Positions 8,434 through 15,610 are shown, counted from the stretch's first letter. The stretch: DNA of 33,686 bases from Spartobacteria bacterium (GCA_021324035.1 JAJPJU010000237.1:1-33686), one strand, 5' to 3'. Program-made: numbers and translations. The notes: generated by a model not told the origin, from the letters alone.

Positions 8434-8458
8434 AATTCCTATAATTCCCCTATTATCC
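8431..8458. repeat. Nonamer tandem array over a start codon
   Basis: On the plus strand CATAATTCC and TATAATTCC are directly adjacent, followed by the related CCTATTATCC. Read on the minus strand the unit is GGAATTATR, and two units provide a Shine-Dalgarno and the ATG of the AT-hook-like gene. The unit length matches the 9-base array at 21016-21089, although the unit sequence differs. Confidence 0.5.
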
Positions 8459-8618
8459 ATACCCCCCGAGCAGCTTCCTTGCCACTGAATCCTAGAGCCG
8501 GTCAAATCCCTTCGCAAAGCTTCCTCCGTGACATTCTGGTAACACCCTTTTGCCTCCCAAGTTGCGCTTGAAAACCGCTTGTGCCCGCCCCCGTTCTCCT
8601 CCAGTTTCACCCACACTC

Positions 8619-9629
8619 ATGGCTGACAGGAAATTCGGTTGTCTCAGCATATTTCTGTTCGTGGCTCTGTGCGGGAGCGTCTTTATCAATTTCATGCTGG
8701 CCCTGGTCGCCTTGCGCGGATTTGCCAATGGAACGCACTTCGAAGAGCCGATTCCGCGATTTCGCGAGGTTGTGGTCCAGCGCGGCGCGCGTTTGGTTCC
8801 AGACCGGATCGCGTTGATCACGATGCGCGGGCTGATTAGCGGCTCGATTCCGGGCAACGTCAGCGAATCGATGGTTGAAGATATGAGGCTGGCGCTGGAA
8901 CAGGCGCGTGACGATAGCCACGTCAAAGCGATCGTCCTGGAGATCGATTCTCCCGGCGGCGAAGTCACGGCCGCAGATCAGATTTATAACGCGGTGACCA
9001 AGGCCCGGGCGCGCAAACCGGTGGTGATTTACATGGATTCGCTTGCCGCGTCCGGAGGTTACTACGTTGCCTGTGGCGGAAAATATTTGATGGCCAACGA
9101 GACGACGATCACCGGGAGCATCGGCGTTATCATTCAAACGCTGAATTACGAGCAGCTGTTCAACAAGATTGGATTGGCATCGGTCGTCTTTAAAAGCGGC
9201 AAGTTCAAAGACATCTTGAATGGCGCGCGTCCGATGACTCCGGAAGAGAAAGAGTTGATCCAAAGCTTCGTCATGCAGACTTACGACAAGTTTCTGGGCG
9301 TGGTGTCCAAGGAGCGAAGTCTTCCCGCGGACATGCTGCGCAACACGATCGCTGATGGCCGAATTCTGTCGGGCAAAGACGCGCTGAATGCGAAGCTAAT
9401 CGACGGGCTTGGCCAGCTCGAAGACGCCTACGCAAAAGCAAGGCAGCTCGGCAATGCTCCGGAAGCCACGGTGGTGAAATACGGGCCGCCTTTCAGCCTG
9501 GCGCGAATTTTCCGCGCATTCGGCGAGTTTAACGGCGATTCCAAGATCGAATTGCAGCTCCCGAAAGAGCTTGTCCCGCGTCTCGAAAGCGGACGCGCCT
9601 ATTTTCTGCCGAGCTTCTACGCTCCGTAG
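8619..9629 (+). CDS. sppA: Signal peptide peptidase SppA, S49 family
   Basis: A membrane-anchored serine protease that degrades cleaved signal peptides. The 336-residue single-domain form has one N-terminal membrane segment (about residues 8-34) and a periplasm-facing catalytic domain, like the short Bacillus-type enzyme rather than the double-length E. coli protein. VLEIDSPGGEVTAAD and DSLAASGGYYVACGG hold the oxyanion region and nucleophile Ser145. The general base is Lys197 in SGKFKD; the 52-residue Ser-Lys spacing equals that of Bacillus SppA (147/199). The ATG giving MADRKFGCLS is chosen over a start 23 codons upstream because it places the membrane segment near the N-terminus. It is the first gene of a run of eight codirectional genes and is 11 bases from the CPBP gene. 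Confidence 0.9.
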   Translation: MADRKFGCLSIFLFVALCGSVFINFMLALVALRGFANGTHFEEPIPRFREVVVQRGARLVPDRIALITMRGLISGSIPGNVSESMVEDMRLALEQARDDSHVKAIVLEIDSPGGEVTAADQIYNAVTKARARKPVVIYMDSLAASGGYYVACGGKYLMANETTITGSIGVIIQTLNYEQLFNKIGLASVVFKSGKFKDILNGARPMTPEEKELIQSFVMQTYDKFLGVVSKERSLPADMLRNTIADGRILSGKDALNAKLIDGLGQLEDAYAKARQLGNAPEATVVKYGPPFSLARIFRAFGEFNGDSKIELQLPKELVPRLESGRAYFLPSFYAP

Positions 9630-9640
9630 TTCGCGAACGA

Positions 9641-10477
9641 ATGTTTGCGAGTGCTTTTTCCAGCGCAGTTGGAAACATTTTCGTCGCCCTGCTGGTGCTG
9701 GCGGGTTTTGCGATTTACACAACCCTGATCCGGCAAATCAGCGTTCGAATAGCAGCTCCTTCTCTGGACGAGGCGCCTGATGCGTCGCCGCCGATGCGAA
9801 CATTTGGGTTGGCCGAAGCGTGTGTCGCGTTGGGGTTGATCGCGTTTCTGATGCTCAACATTGTCGCTTCTTTTGAACGAACATCGCCGGTCCAGTTAAA
9901 CAGTCGCGATCTCATCGCCAATCTGCTGCTGAGCCTGTTCGTGGTGCTTTTGATTGCAGTAGTTTTGAAACTCCGCGGCCTCGACATTGACGCCCTTGGC
10001 GGATTTTCGAAATCCAGCTTTAAACGTGCGGTCAGCACGGCAGTCGTGTTGTTGCTGGCCGCGGCACCATTGATTGGGGTGGCTGAGGGGCTGACCCAAA
10101 CCTTTTTTGGGGGGGAGTCGAGCAAGCAGGAGATTGTCGATCTTTTTAACAACTCCCAGTCGATGGAGCAGCGGGTGACGATCATTGTCCTGGCCGTAGT
10201 CATTGCGCCGATCTGCGAGGAATTTATTTTTAGGTTCTTTATTTATGGCGTACTGCGCCGCTATTTCGGCGTCACCGTCGGACTGCTTTTCAACGCGCTT
10301 CTTTTCGCGGCCGCCCACACCCATCTGCCGTCCGCTGCGCCATTGTTCGTGCTCGGGGCCTGCTTCACTCTTGCCTACGAGTGGAGCGGCTCGATCATTG
10401 TTTCAATGGCGATGCATGCCCTGTTCAATTCTGCTCAGCTTGTTTTCCTCGCCTTCCCTCAACTGTTTCAGCAATGA
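9641..10477 (+). CDS. CPBP-family intramembrane metalloprotease
   Basis: A 278-residue multi-pass membrane protein (about seven to eight hydrophobic segments) of the CPBP (CAAX protease and bacteriocin-processing, ABI) family. The three catalytic motifs are visible: EEFIFR (Glu193, Glu194, Arg198), FAAAH (Phe222, His226) and HALFN (His259, Asn263). Bacterial members cleave within membranes, and some give self-immunity to bacteriocins; the substrate here is unknown. Its stop codon overlaps the thiL ATG as ATGA, so the two are translationally coupled. Confidence 0.87.
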   Translation: MFASAFSSAVGNIFVALLVLAGFAIYTTLIRQISVRIAAPSLDEAPDASPPMRTFGLAEACVALGLIAFLMLNIVASFERTSPVQLNSRDLIANLLLSLFVVLLIAVVLKLRGLDIDALGGFSKSSFKRAVSTAVVLLLAAAPLIGVAEGLTQTFFGGESSKQEIVDLFNNSQSMEQRVTIIVLAVVIAPICEEFIFRFFIYGVLRRYFGVTVGLLFNALLFAAAHTHLPSAAPLFVLGACFTLAYEWSGSIIVSMAMHALFNSAQLVFLAFPQLFQQ

Positions 10478-11352
10478 AACTGAGCCAGGCTGGTGAAGAC
10501 GCGCTTCTCGCGTCGCTCCTGCGCGATTTGCCGGAGTCGCGCAAATTTATTGGGGATGACTGCGCGGTCGTTCAATTTCGTGGCTCCCGAAATTTACTTG
10601 TTCTGAAGACGGACTGCGTCGTCGAGAAGATCCACTTCGAATCACGCGCCAATCCGGAACTTATTGGGCGGAAAGCGATGATGCGGGCGTTAAGCGATTT
10701 CGCGGCGGTTTCCGCCGTTCCGCAGTTCGCATTGATTACCCTGATTGTCCCTGCGGATCGATCGATCTCCTGGGTCAAGAAACTGTATCGCGGCTTAAAG
10801 CGAGCGGCGTCGAAATTCGGCGTCGCAATTGTCGGGGGCGAGACCAGCGCAACGTGCGGACCAGCCACAATTTCAGTCAGCGTCTCCGGGTTCGTGGAGA
10901 AGGGCCGGCACGTTTCTCGTGCCGGCGCGAAAAAAGGCGACGATCTTTTCGTCACCGGCAAACTGGGCGGATCGCTCCGCGGCAAACATCTTCGGTTCGT
11001 CCCGCGGATTAAAGAATCACGCTGGCTCACCAAGAATTTTCGCATTCACGCAATGATGGACTTGAGCGACGGCCTCGGCGCCGATCTTCCACGTCTGGCG
11101 CGGGCAAGCAAACTTGGATTCAAGCTCGATAAAGACGCATTGCCGCTCGCGGCCGGCGCGAAGCTTGAGAACGCGATTTCCGACGGCGAAGATTACGAGC
11201 TTCTTTTCGCCATTTCTCCGCATGACCGTTCGCGTTTGCAAAAAACCTGGCGCGAAAACTTTCCGAGGCTTGCTCTGACTCGGATCGGAAATCTTACATC
11301 AAACATCAAACCTCAAACCTCTTTGTCTCGTGGCTACATTCATTTCCAATAG
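10474..11352 (+). CDS. thiL: Thiamine-monophosphate kinase
   Basis: Phosphorylates thiamine monophosphate to the cofactor thiamine diphosphate using ATP. The 292-residue product has the PurM/ThiL-type N-terminal segment FIGDDCAVV, the KTDCVVEKIHFE strand, the glycine-rich VAIVGGETSAT and the C-terminal MDLSDGLGADLPRLARAS, all usual for ThiL. The start was set at the ATG overlapping the CPBP stop rather than 31 codons earlier. The last 20 or so residues (SNIKPQTSLSRG) are encoded by a 7-base tandem array and look like an acquired tail rather than conserved enzyme. The gene overlaps tsaE by 23 bases. Confidence 0.9.
   Translation: MKLSQAGEDALLASLLRDLPESRKFIGDDCAVVQFRGSRNLLVLKTDCVVEKIHFESRANPELIGRKAMMRALSDFAAVSAVPQFALITLIVPADRSISWVKKLYRGLKRAASKFGVAIVGGETSATCGPATISVSVSGFVEKGRHVSRAGAKKGDDLFVTGKLGGSLRGKHLRFVPRIKESRWLTKNFRIHAMMDLSDGLGADLPRLARASKLGFKLDKDALPLAAGAKLENAISDGEDYELLFAISPHDRSRLQKTWRENFPRLALTRIGNLTSNIKPQTSLSRGYIHFQ
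11297..11320. repeat. Heptamer tandem array inside the thiL 3' end
   Basis: CATCAAA, CATCAAA and CCTCAAA follow one another, then a partial CCT. The array is translated within ThiL as part of NIKPQTS and lies ten bases before the GTG of tsaE. It is similar in unit length and size to the heptamer arrays at 13448, 18468 and 24497. Confidence 0.65.
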
Positions 11353-11743
11353 CCCGGACGAAACCGAATCGTTCGGACGCCGGTTCGCGGAAAATGTGAA
11401 ATCCGGCGACGTCCTGGCGCTGACCGGCGATCTCGGTGCCGGCAAAACGCAATTTGTGAAGGGTTTGGTTGCGGGCTTGGGAGATCGTGGCGTTGTAACA
11501 AGTCCGACGTTTACTCTAATCCACGAATATTCTGGCGGACGTTTGCCAGTTTACCACTTCGATTTTCTGCGGCTGGAGGATCAACAAGCGGCGGAGCGGC
11601 TCGGCCTGGACGAGTATTTTTTTGGCAACGGCGTGTCGGTAATCGAATGGGCCGACCGGTTTCGGGAACTGATTCCGGAAAACGCGCGCTGGATTTCGTT
11701 TGAAACGAAAGCCGAAGACAAGCGGGCAATCATAAGCAAATGA
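11330..11743 (+). CDS. tsaE: tRNA threonylcarbamoyladenosine biosynthesis ATPase TsaE
   Basis: ATPase partner of TsaB/TsaD in forming N6-threonylcarbamoyladenosine at position 37 of ANN-decoding tRNAs. The 137-residue protein has the Walker A motif GDLGAGKT (residues 33-40), the family segment SPTFTLIHEY and VYHFDFLRL, and the VIEWADRF stretch near the C-terminus. It begins at a GTG that lies inside thiL, and no Shine-Dalgarno is visible, so translation probably depends on ribosomes finishing thiL. Its stop overlaps the tsaB ATG (ATGA). TsaD and TsaC are not in the window. Confidence 0.92.
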   Translation: MATFISNSPDETESFGRRFAENVKSGDVLALTGDLGAGKTQFVKGLVAGLGDRGVVTSPTFTLIHEYSGGRLPVYHFDFLRLEDQQAAERLGLDEYFFGNGVSVIEWADRFRELIPENARWISFETKAEDKRAIISK

Positions 11744-12345
11744 AAATGCTCGCGCTCGAACTTTCCAGTGCTCGAGGAAGCATCGCTTTGGTCGACGGCG
11801 ATAAAATCGAATTCGAGCGCGACTGGCCGAATGACCGAAAGAATTCAGGCCCGTTCTTCGAATATCTCGCTGAAGTGCAGAAGCAATTCGGGAATAGCGA
11901 CACGATTATCACTGGTTTGGGGCCCGGTTCTTATGCCGGAACAAGGATTGCAATCTCCGCCGCAATCGGACTGCAAATCGCATCGCAATCCCGCCTGGTA
12001 GGGTATCCGTCGATCTGTGCGATTGAATGTGATGCGCCGGAATACTGCGTCATCGGCGACGCGCGCCGTAATTCATATTTTTACGCGCGGGTCTGCGATC
12101 GAAATCTGGCCGAGCCGCCAACCTTGATGAGCGAACCTGAATTGCGCGAGAAAGTGGCTAAGATCGACAAGAAGATGCCAATTTTTGCTACCGAGAAACT
12201 TCCACAGTTCGATCAGGCCGAGCTTCGCTATCCGGCTGCGAAAATGCTCGCGCAGTTGGTGACCAATGCGGAACGTAATTTTGCGCGGCCGCCGCTCGAG
12301 CCAATGTATTTGCGCGAACCGCACATCACGATCCCAAAGAAATGA
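11740..12345 (+). CDS. tsaB: tRNA threonylcarbamoyladenosine biosynthesis protein TsaB
   Basis: The non-catalytic ASKHA-fold partner that binds TsaD and TsaE in t6A tRNA modification. The 201-residue sequence opens with the family pattern MLALELSSARGSIAL, followed by GLGPGSYAGTRIAISAAIGLQ and the short-side LVGYPSICAI region. It is coupled by ATGA overlaps to tsaE upstream and alr downstream. The tsaE-tsaB adjacency is widespread, which strengthens both calls. Confidence 0.92.
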   Translation: MKMLALELSSARGSIALVDGDKIEFERDWPNDRKNSGPFFEYLAEVQKQFGNSDTIITGLGPGSYAGTRIAISAAIGLQIASQSRLVGYPSICAIECDAPEYCVIGDARRNSYFYARVCDRNLAEPPTLMSEPELREKVAKIDKKMPIFATEKLPQFDQAELRYPAAKMLAQLVTNAERNFARPPLEPMYLREPHITIPKK

Positions 12346-13430
12346 CACAAACTTATCGCTGCTGGGCTGAGGTTGATCGCACCGCGTTGCGGCACAACGC
12401 GGAAATTGCACGGAAGCGCATAGGAAAAGCCGAGATGCTCGCGGTAGTGAAAGCGAACGCCTACGGGCACGGGATGCTTGGCGTGGCCGAGGCGCTGGCC
12501 AATGAAGTTCAACTGTTCGGCGTGGCGAATCTGGAAGAAGCGCTCGGGCTTCGCGAAAAAGTGAAACATCCGATTATCACGTTGAGTCCCACGCTACCGG
12601 ACGAACGAGCAAGTGTTGTTGAACATGGAATTATTCCGACGATCTCCGGATTCGAAGAAGCGGAAGCATTCTCCAAACACGGTCGGGTTTCGATTAATTT
12701 CAAAGTCGATACCGGCAACGGCCGAATGGGGGTGGTGGAAAGGGAATCGGTTGAAGTGTTCAAGCGCGTCACCGCTTTGACGAACATTGAAATTCACAGC
12801 GTTTCCACTCATATGCCGGTTTCAAATGAGGACGCGGAGTACACCAAGGACGAGTTGGTACGTTTTGGGAAAATTGTCGATCAATTGCGCGCCCGGGTTC
12901 CTGCGAAGTTCAAAGTCCATGTTTTGCAAAGCGCTGGAACCCTTGCCTTCAACGAGCGGCCTTATGAAGTCGTTCGCGCGGGAGTGATTCTCTACGGGAT
13001 TTCGCCGCTTCCGGAATTTCAAGACATCCTAAAGCCGGCAATGACCTGGAAGGCGCGAATTGGATTGATTCGCGATTTGCCAAAAGGCGCCTCCATCAGT
13101 TATGGCCGCACTTTCATCACGCCCCAGCCGATGCGGGTGGCGACATTGACGGCCGGGTACGCCGACGGTTATCCGAGGCATCTATCGAACGTAGGGGCCG
13201 AGATGCTGGTCCGCGGCAAACGTTGTCCATTGCTCGGTCGCGTTACGATGGATTTAATGGTGATCGATGTTTCGCATGTTCCGGACGCTCAAATTGGCGA
13301 CGAAGTCGTGTTGATGGGGAAACAGGGCGATGCGGAAATTCCATGTGTAGAGCTGGCGGACAAAGCCGGCACAATTACGTGGGAGATCACAACCCGGGTT
13401 GGCCAGCGGGTGAAGCGCGTTTTCGTTTGA
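12342..13430 (+). CDS. alr: Alanine racemase
   Basis: PLP enzyme converting L- to D-alanine for peptidoglycan. The 362-residue protein has the fold-III barrel PLP lysine in AVVKANAYGHG (Lys37) and the opposing catalytic tyrosine in ISYGRTF (Tyr254), followed by the diagnostic VATLTAGYADGYPR. Further family segments are NFKVDTGNGRMGV and CPLLGRVTMDLMVIDVSH. The ATG overlaps the tsaB stop. A tsaE-tsaB-alr run, like tsaE-alr pairs in other bacteria, is a recurring neighbourhood. Beta-lactamase, L,D-transpeptidase and alr in one window are all cell-wall related but lie in separate transcription units. Confidence 0.95.
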   Translation: MTQTYRCWAEVDRTALRHNAEIARKRIGKAEMLAVVKANAYGHGMLGVAEALANEVQLFGVANLEEALGLREKVKHPIITLSPTLPDERASVVEHGIIPTISGFEEAEAFSKHGRVSINFKVDTGNGRMGVVERESVEVFKRVTALTNIEIHSVSTHMPVSNEDAEYTKDELVRFGKIVDQLRARVPAKFKVHVLQSAGTLAFNERPYEVVRAGVILYGISPLPEFQDILKPAMTWKARIGLIRDLPKGASISYGRTFITPQPMRVATLTAGYADGYPRHLSNVGAEMLVRGKRCPLLGRVTMDLMVIDVSHVPDAQIGDEVVLMGKQGDAEIPCVELADKAGTITWEITTRVGQRVKRVFV

Positions 13431-13447
13431 TTTAGATTTAGAAATGC

Positions 13448-13475
13448 TGGTCACTGGTCACACGTCACTGGTCAC
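13448..13475. repeat. Heptamer tandem array (TGGTCAC x4)
   Basis: Four directly adjacent 7-mers, TGGTCAC, TGGTCAC, ACGTCAC and TGGTCAC, fill half of the 54-base gap between alr and the RelE-fold gene and stop nine bases before its ATG. They replace the usual ribosome-site region. The unit is closely related to that at 18468-18495 (consensus NSGYCAC). Confidence 0.8.
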
Positions 13476-13484
13476 TTCTTCTTC

Positions 13485-13847
13485 ATGTTCCAGATAATTT
13501 TTAACGAACTGAGCGCGGCCGAGATGTCGGCGTTGCCGAAGAAAATGCAGCTCGATCTTCTGGCGGAATTTCAAATTTTGCCGGAAGACCTCGATCATCT
13601 CGACGCGAAGCATTTTGGCGTGATCGAGCGGGAGGGAAAAAAGTTATATCGTTACCGCGCGAAAGATTACCGGATTTATTTCGAACAAACCTCGGAAGGA
13701 GTCACCATCCACCGCGTTTTGCACAAGAACACGTTTCGCGATTTTCTTTTCCGCAGCAAACTTCCGGGCTCGGAAGACCAGGCGCTCGGCGGAACGCGTG
13801 AGTTCTGGAAGCTGATCGACGAAGGAAAGAAAACCCGGAAAGCGTGA
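13485..13847 (+). CDS. RelE/ParE-fold protein, orphan toxin-like
   Basis: A 120-residue protein with the beta-sheet core of the RelE/ParE toxin superfamily: an N-terminal strand FQIIF, a helix-rich stretch, then LYRYRAKDYRIYFEQ and VTIHRVLHKNTFRDFLF, where toxin members place basic catalytic residues that cut mRNA on the ribosome. No antitoxin-sized gene lies on either side. It sits between alr and a lipoprotein gene, and its stop overlaps the next GTG. The lack of an antitoxin and its operon position suggest a housekeeping or inactive relative rather than a functioning toxin, but catalysis cannot be judged from sequence alone. A heptamer array occupies its leader. Confidence 0.65.
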   Translation: MFQIIFNELSAAEMSALPKKMQLDLLAEFQILPEDLDHLDAKHFGVIEREGKKLYRYRAKDYRIYFEQTSEGVTIHRVLHKNTFRDFLFRSKLPGSEDQALGGTREFWKLIDEGKKTRKA

Positions 13848-14191
13848 GACGAGTCATATTATTATTCGCTCTTGGAGCAGTGGCGCTCGTTTTTGGCGGT
13901 TGCTATAGCTGGCGCGAAAGCCAGGTCACGGAAACTAAAAAGCGCGGTGACGTCGTTCGTCACGCTCTAAACGAATACCGTACGAAAACCGGTTCATTTC
14001 CCAAGAGCCTCGATGCACTTGTGCCGGAGTATGTGAAGGTAATTCCGCAACCGACCGTTGGGAGGAGAGCATGGAATTACAAAGCATACCTGGACAATAC
14101 AGGTTATCTTCTGTCGGTCGCGCTGCGTTCAGAACGCGAACCAGAACTGCACGCGGCCGAAACGGGCGAATGGGTTTATCACACGAAATAG
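13844..14191 (+). CDS. Small lipoprotein with pseudopilin-like C-terminal domain
   Basis: A 115-residue protein starting at a GTG that overlaps the preceding stop codon. The N-terminus is a lipoprotein signal peptide with lipobox FGGC. The mature part, including VRHALNEYRTKTGSFPKSLDALVPEYV and then a proline turn and RAWNY, resembles the conserved region after the helix in type II secretion GspG-like pseudopilins, though the prepilin peptidase site is absent. It is the last gene of the sppA-alr run. The exact role is unknown. Confidence 0.7.
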   Translation: MRRVILLFALGAVALVFGGCYSWRESQVTETKKRGDVVRHALNEYRTKTGSFPKSLDALVPEYVKVIPQPTVGRRAWNYKAYLDNTGYLLSVALRSEREPELHAAETGEWVYHTK

Positions 14192-14203
14192 GCCGAGAGC
14201 GTC

Positions 14204-14222
14204 GTAGCGGTGATTACGCTAC
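14204..14222 (+). terminator. Hairpin after the sppA-lipoprotein operon
   Basis: GTAGCG and CGCTAC form a perfect 6-bp stem around a 7-base loop, 12 bases after the last stop codon of the operon. No run of T follows, so it may protect or end the transcript with help from other factors. The remainder of the 158-base convergent gap holds no evident gene. Confidence 0.3.
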
Positions 14223-14336
14223 CCCTAGTTGGCCGAAAGTTTTTCCTGATCATGGATTTGCCACACGGGGGCAGACCAGGTCTAAAGTGCCAAATTGATA
14301 AACAGGCGCTTGGCCCGGCGCCTCTACAAATTCAGA

Positions 14337-14352
14337 TAGCGCACTTGCGCTA
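14337..14352 (-). terminator. Hairpin overlapping the rpsR stop codon
   Basis: On the minus strand the TAG stop codon of rpsR begins a perfect 6-bp stem, TAGCGC with GCGCTA around AAGT. A T-rich stretch without a clean T-tract follows. It is a plausible weak terminator or 3'-end protector of the ribosomal-protein transcript. Confidence 0.35.
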
Positions 14353-14589
14353 CTTCATCAGCAGCACGGAACGGCTGCGTTTGATTTCGCGGGTGATCTT
14401 GCGGTGGAGATGGGCTGGCATGCCGGTGACGCGGCGCGGCAGAATCTTGCCGCTCTCGGTCACGAATTTTTTCAACAGGTCGGGATTCTTGTAATCGATC
14501 GCTTCGATCGAGATATCGATCCGGCGCCTGGGCATGGCGCGGTTGGCCCGGCGAAATGCGGAACGGCGTTTGGCGGTTTTGGGTTGCAT
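14350..14589 (-). CDS. rpsR: 30S ribosomal protein bS18
   Basis: The 79-residue sequence is a clear bS18: the basic N-terminus, IDYKNPDLLKKFVTESGKILPRRVTGMPAHLHRKITREIKRSR-type core, and a short hydrophobic end. S18 sits on the 30S platform beside bS6 and 16S rRNA. It has no cysteine, so it is a zinc-free version. It follows rpmG by six bases on the same transcript and is the last gene of the cluster. In many bacteria rpsR lies with rpsF or rplI; here it is with rpmG. Confidence 0.96.
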   Translation of the reverse strand: MQPKTAKRRSAFRRANRAMPRRRIDISIEAIDYKNPDLLKKFVTESGKILPRRVTGMPAHLHRKITREIKRSRSVLLMK

Positions 14590-14595
14590 GAAAAT

Positions 14596-14769
14596 TTATT
14601 TGGTTTCGCGATGAAGCGTGTGCTTGCGCAAGAACGGGTTGTATTTCTTCTTCTCGAGCCGGCCCTGGGTGCGCGGGCTTTTCTTGTTACGCGTGGTCAT
14701 GTAACGCGAAACCGGCTTGCCCAAAGCTTTCGCTTCGGTGCATTCGAGAGTGACAATTTCCTGCGCCAT
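14596..14769 (-). CDS. rpmG: 50S ribosomal protein bL33
   Basis: A 57-residue protein opening MAQEIVTLECTEAKALGKPV and continuing SRYMTTRNKKSPRTQGRLEKKKYNPFLRKHTLHRETK, which is the bL33 pattern. L33 binds near the E site of the large subunit. Only one cysteine is present (Cys10), so the two CxxC pairs of zinc-binding L33 are missing. The start is the ATG five bases after the DksA-like stop, and six bases separate it from rpsR, giving a three-gene transcript. Confidence 0.95.
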   Translation of the reverse strand: MAQEIVTLECTEAKALGKPVSRYMTTRNKKSPRTQGRLEKKKYNPFLRKHTLHRETK

Positions 14770-14774
14770 ATTCG

Positions 14775-15386
14775 TTACTCCTTCGATTCCGGCGCGGGGG
14801 TAGCTTCGGATTCCTCCGCTTCGCCATCGCCGCCTTCGTCCTCGGTCAAACCGAACAGCGAGGTGACCGATTGGCGGACACGCGACTGTTTATTTTGCTT
14901 TTCGAGCTGGGATTGACATTCCACCGTGAACCGGGCGAACGGGATTGCTTCCAAACGCGCGTGCGGAATCGGTTTGCCCGACATTTCGCAAACGCCATAG
15001 GTGCCGAGCTCGATCCGCTTCAAGGCCTGATCGATCTCGTAAAGGGCGTCCTGTTCCTGTGAAAGCAGGCTCAGGGCAAAATCGCGGTCGTAGGCATCGG
15101 AACCGGCATCGGCCTGGTGCATTCCGAATGCGGAAGCTTCGCTGCCTTCTGCGCGCGAGCGAAGGGTGTCCTGGGCGACGCCGGCCATGGAATCGACCAT
15201 CGCGTCGCGAAGTTGAAGAAGCTTTTCCTTTTGCTGACGAATGAACGGGGAGAGCTTTTTGTCGTGGTTATTTCCGGTCAACAACGCGGCGCGCGGACTC
15301 TCGGTGGCTGTCTTGGCAGATACCTTCCGGGCCGGCTTTTTGACCGCTTTCTTAGAGGCAACTTTTTTCTTTTTTGTGGTGGCCAT
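14775..15386 (-). CDS. DksA/TraR-family protein with half zinc finger
   Basis: A 203-residue DksA/TraR-type protein, a class whose members insert into the RNA polymerase secondary channel and modulate transcription. After a Lys/Ala-rich tail (residues 1-25) comes a long coiled-coil region (about 45-128) with acidic HQADAGSDAYDRD near the tip region, then the globular part GTYGVCEMSGKPIPHARLEA and FTVECQSQLEK. Canonical members have CxxC...CxxC; here the second cysteine of each pair is replaced (Cys133/Ser136, Cys157/Gln160), so only two ligands remain, recalling zinc-independent DksA2. The acidic C-terminal tail is low-complexity. It leads the operon with rpmG and rpsR. A stable hairpin stands directly before its ATG. 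Confidence 0.82.
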   Translation of the reverse strand: MATTKKKKVASKKAVKKPARKVSAKTATESPRAALLTGNNHDKKLSPFIRQQKEKLLQLRDAMVDSMAGVAQDTLRSRAEGSEASAFGMHQADAGSDAYDRDFALSLLSQEQDALYEIDQALKRIELGTYGVCEMSGKPIPHARLEAIPFARFTVECQSQLEKQNKQSRVRQSVTSLFGLTEDEGGDGEAEESEATPAPESKE

Positions 15387-15395
15387 AATTCAAAA

Positions 15396-15417
15396 GGCGG
15401 TCGTTGGGGCGACCGCC
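15396..15417 (-). promoter_or_regulatory. Terminator-like hairpin before the DksA-like start codon
   Basis: In the minus-strand transcript GGCGGTCG and CGACCGCC pair perfectly around CCCCAA and are followed by TTTT. The stem ends nine bases before the ATG, replacing a Shine-Dalgarno. It could be an attenuator or autoregulatory site, or the binding site of a dimeric protein. A 10-base palindrome CTTAATTAAG lies 12 bases further upstream (15430-15439). Confidence 0.5.
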
Positions 15418-15525
15418 GGAAAAAGGAGGCTTAATTAAGAACGATTCCTGATTCGTGCAAGGGAAGATTTGACGAATTTCTGGCGGGTTTGTTCATCATT
15501 TTGTCGCCCTGAACACCCTGTTAAA

Positions 15526-15610
15526 CACGAATTTACACCAATTAACACGAATTGCCGGGTGAATGACTGACCTCTGTCTCATTGGTGTCTATTAGTGTCC
15601 GTTCGTGGTG
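15526..15610. repeat. Inverted decamer array (hairpin element)
   Basis: The left arm is three adjacent 10-mers, CACGAATTTA, CACCAATTAA and CACGAATTGC. The right arm is ATTGGTGTCT, ATTAGTGTCC and GTTCGTGGTG, the inverse complement of the same unit with a few mismatches, after a 25-base loop. It fills part of the 231-base gap between the DksA-like gene and the ABC permease and begins eight bases after the permease stop codon. The rest of the gap (15440-15525) shows no gene. Confidence 0.85.

Noticed and set aside
14210..14494. Plus-strand open frames over the rpsR region
   Set aside because: They run antisense through bS18, which has unmistakable family sequence.
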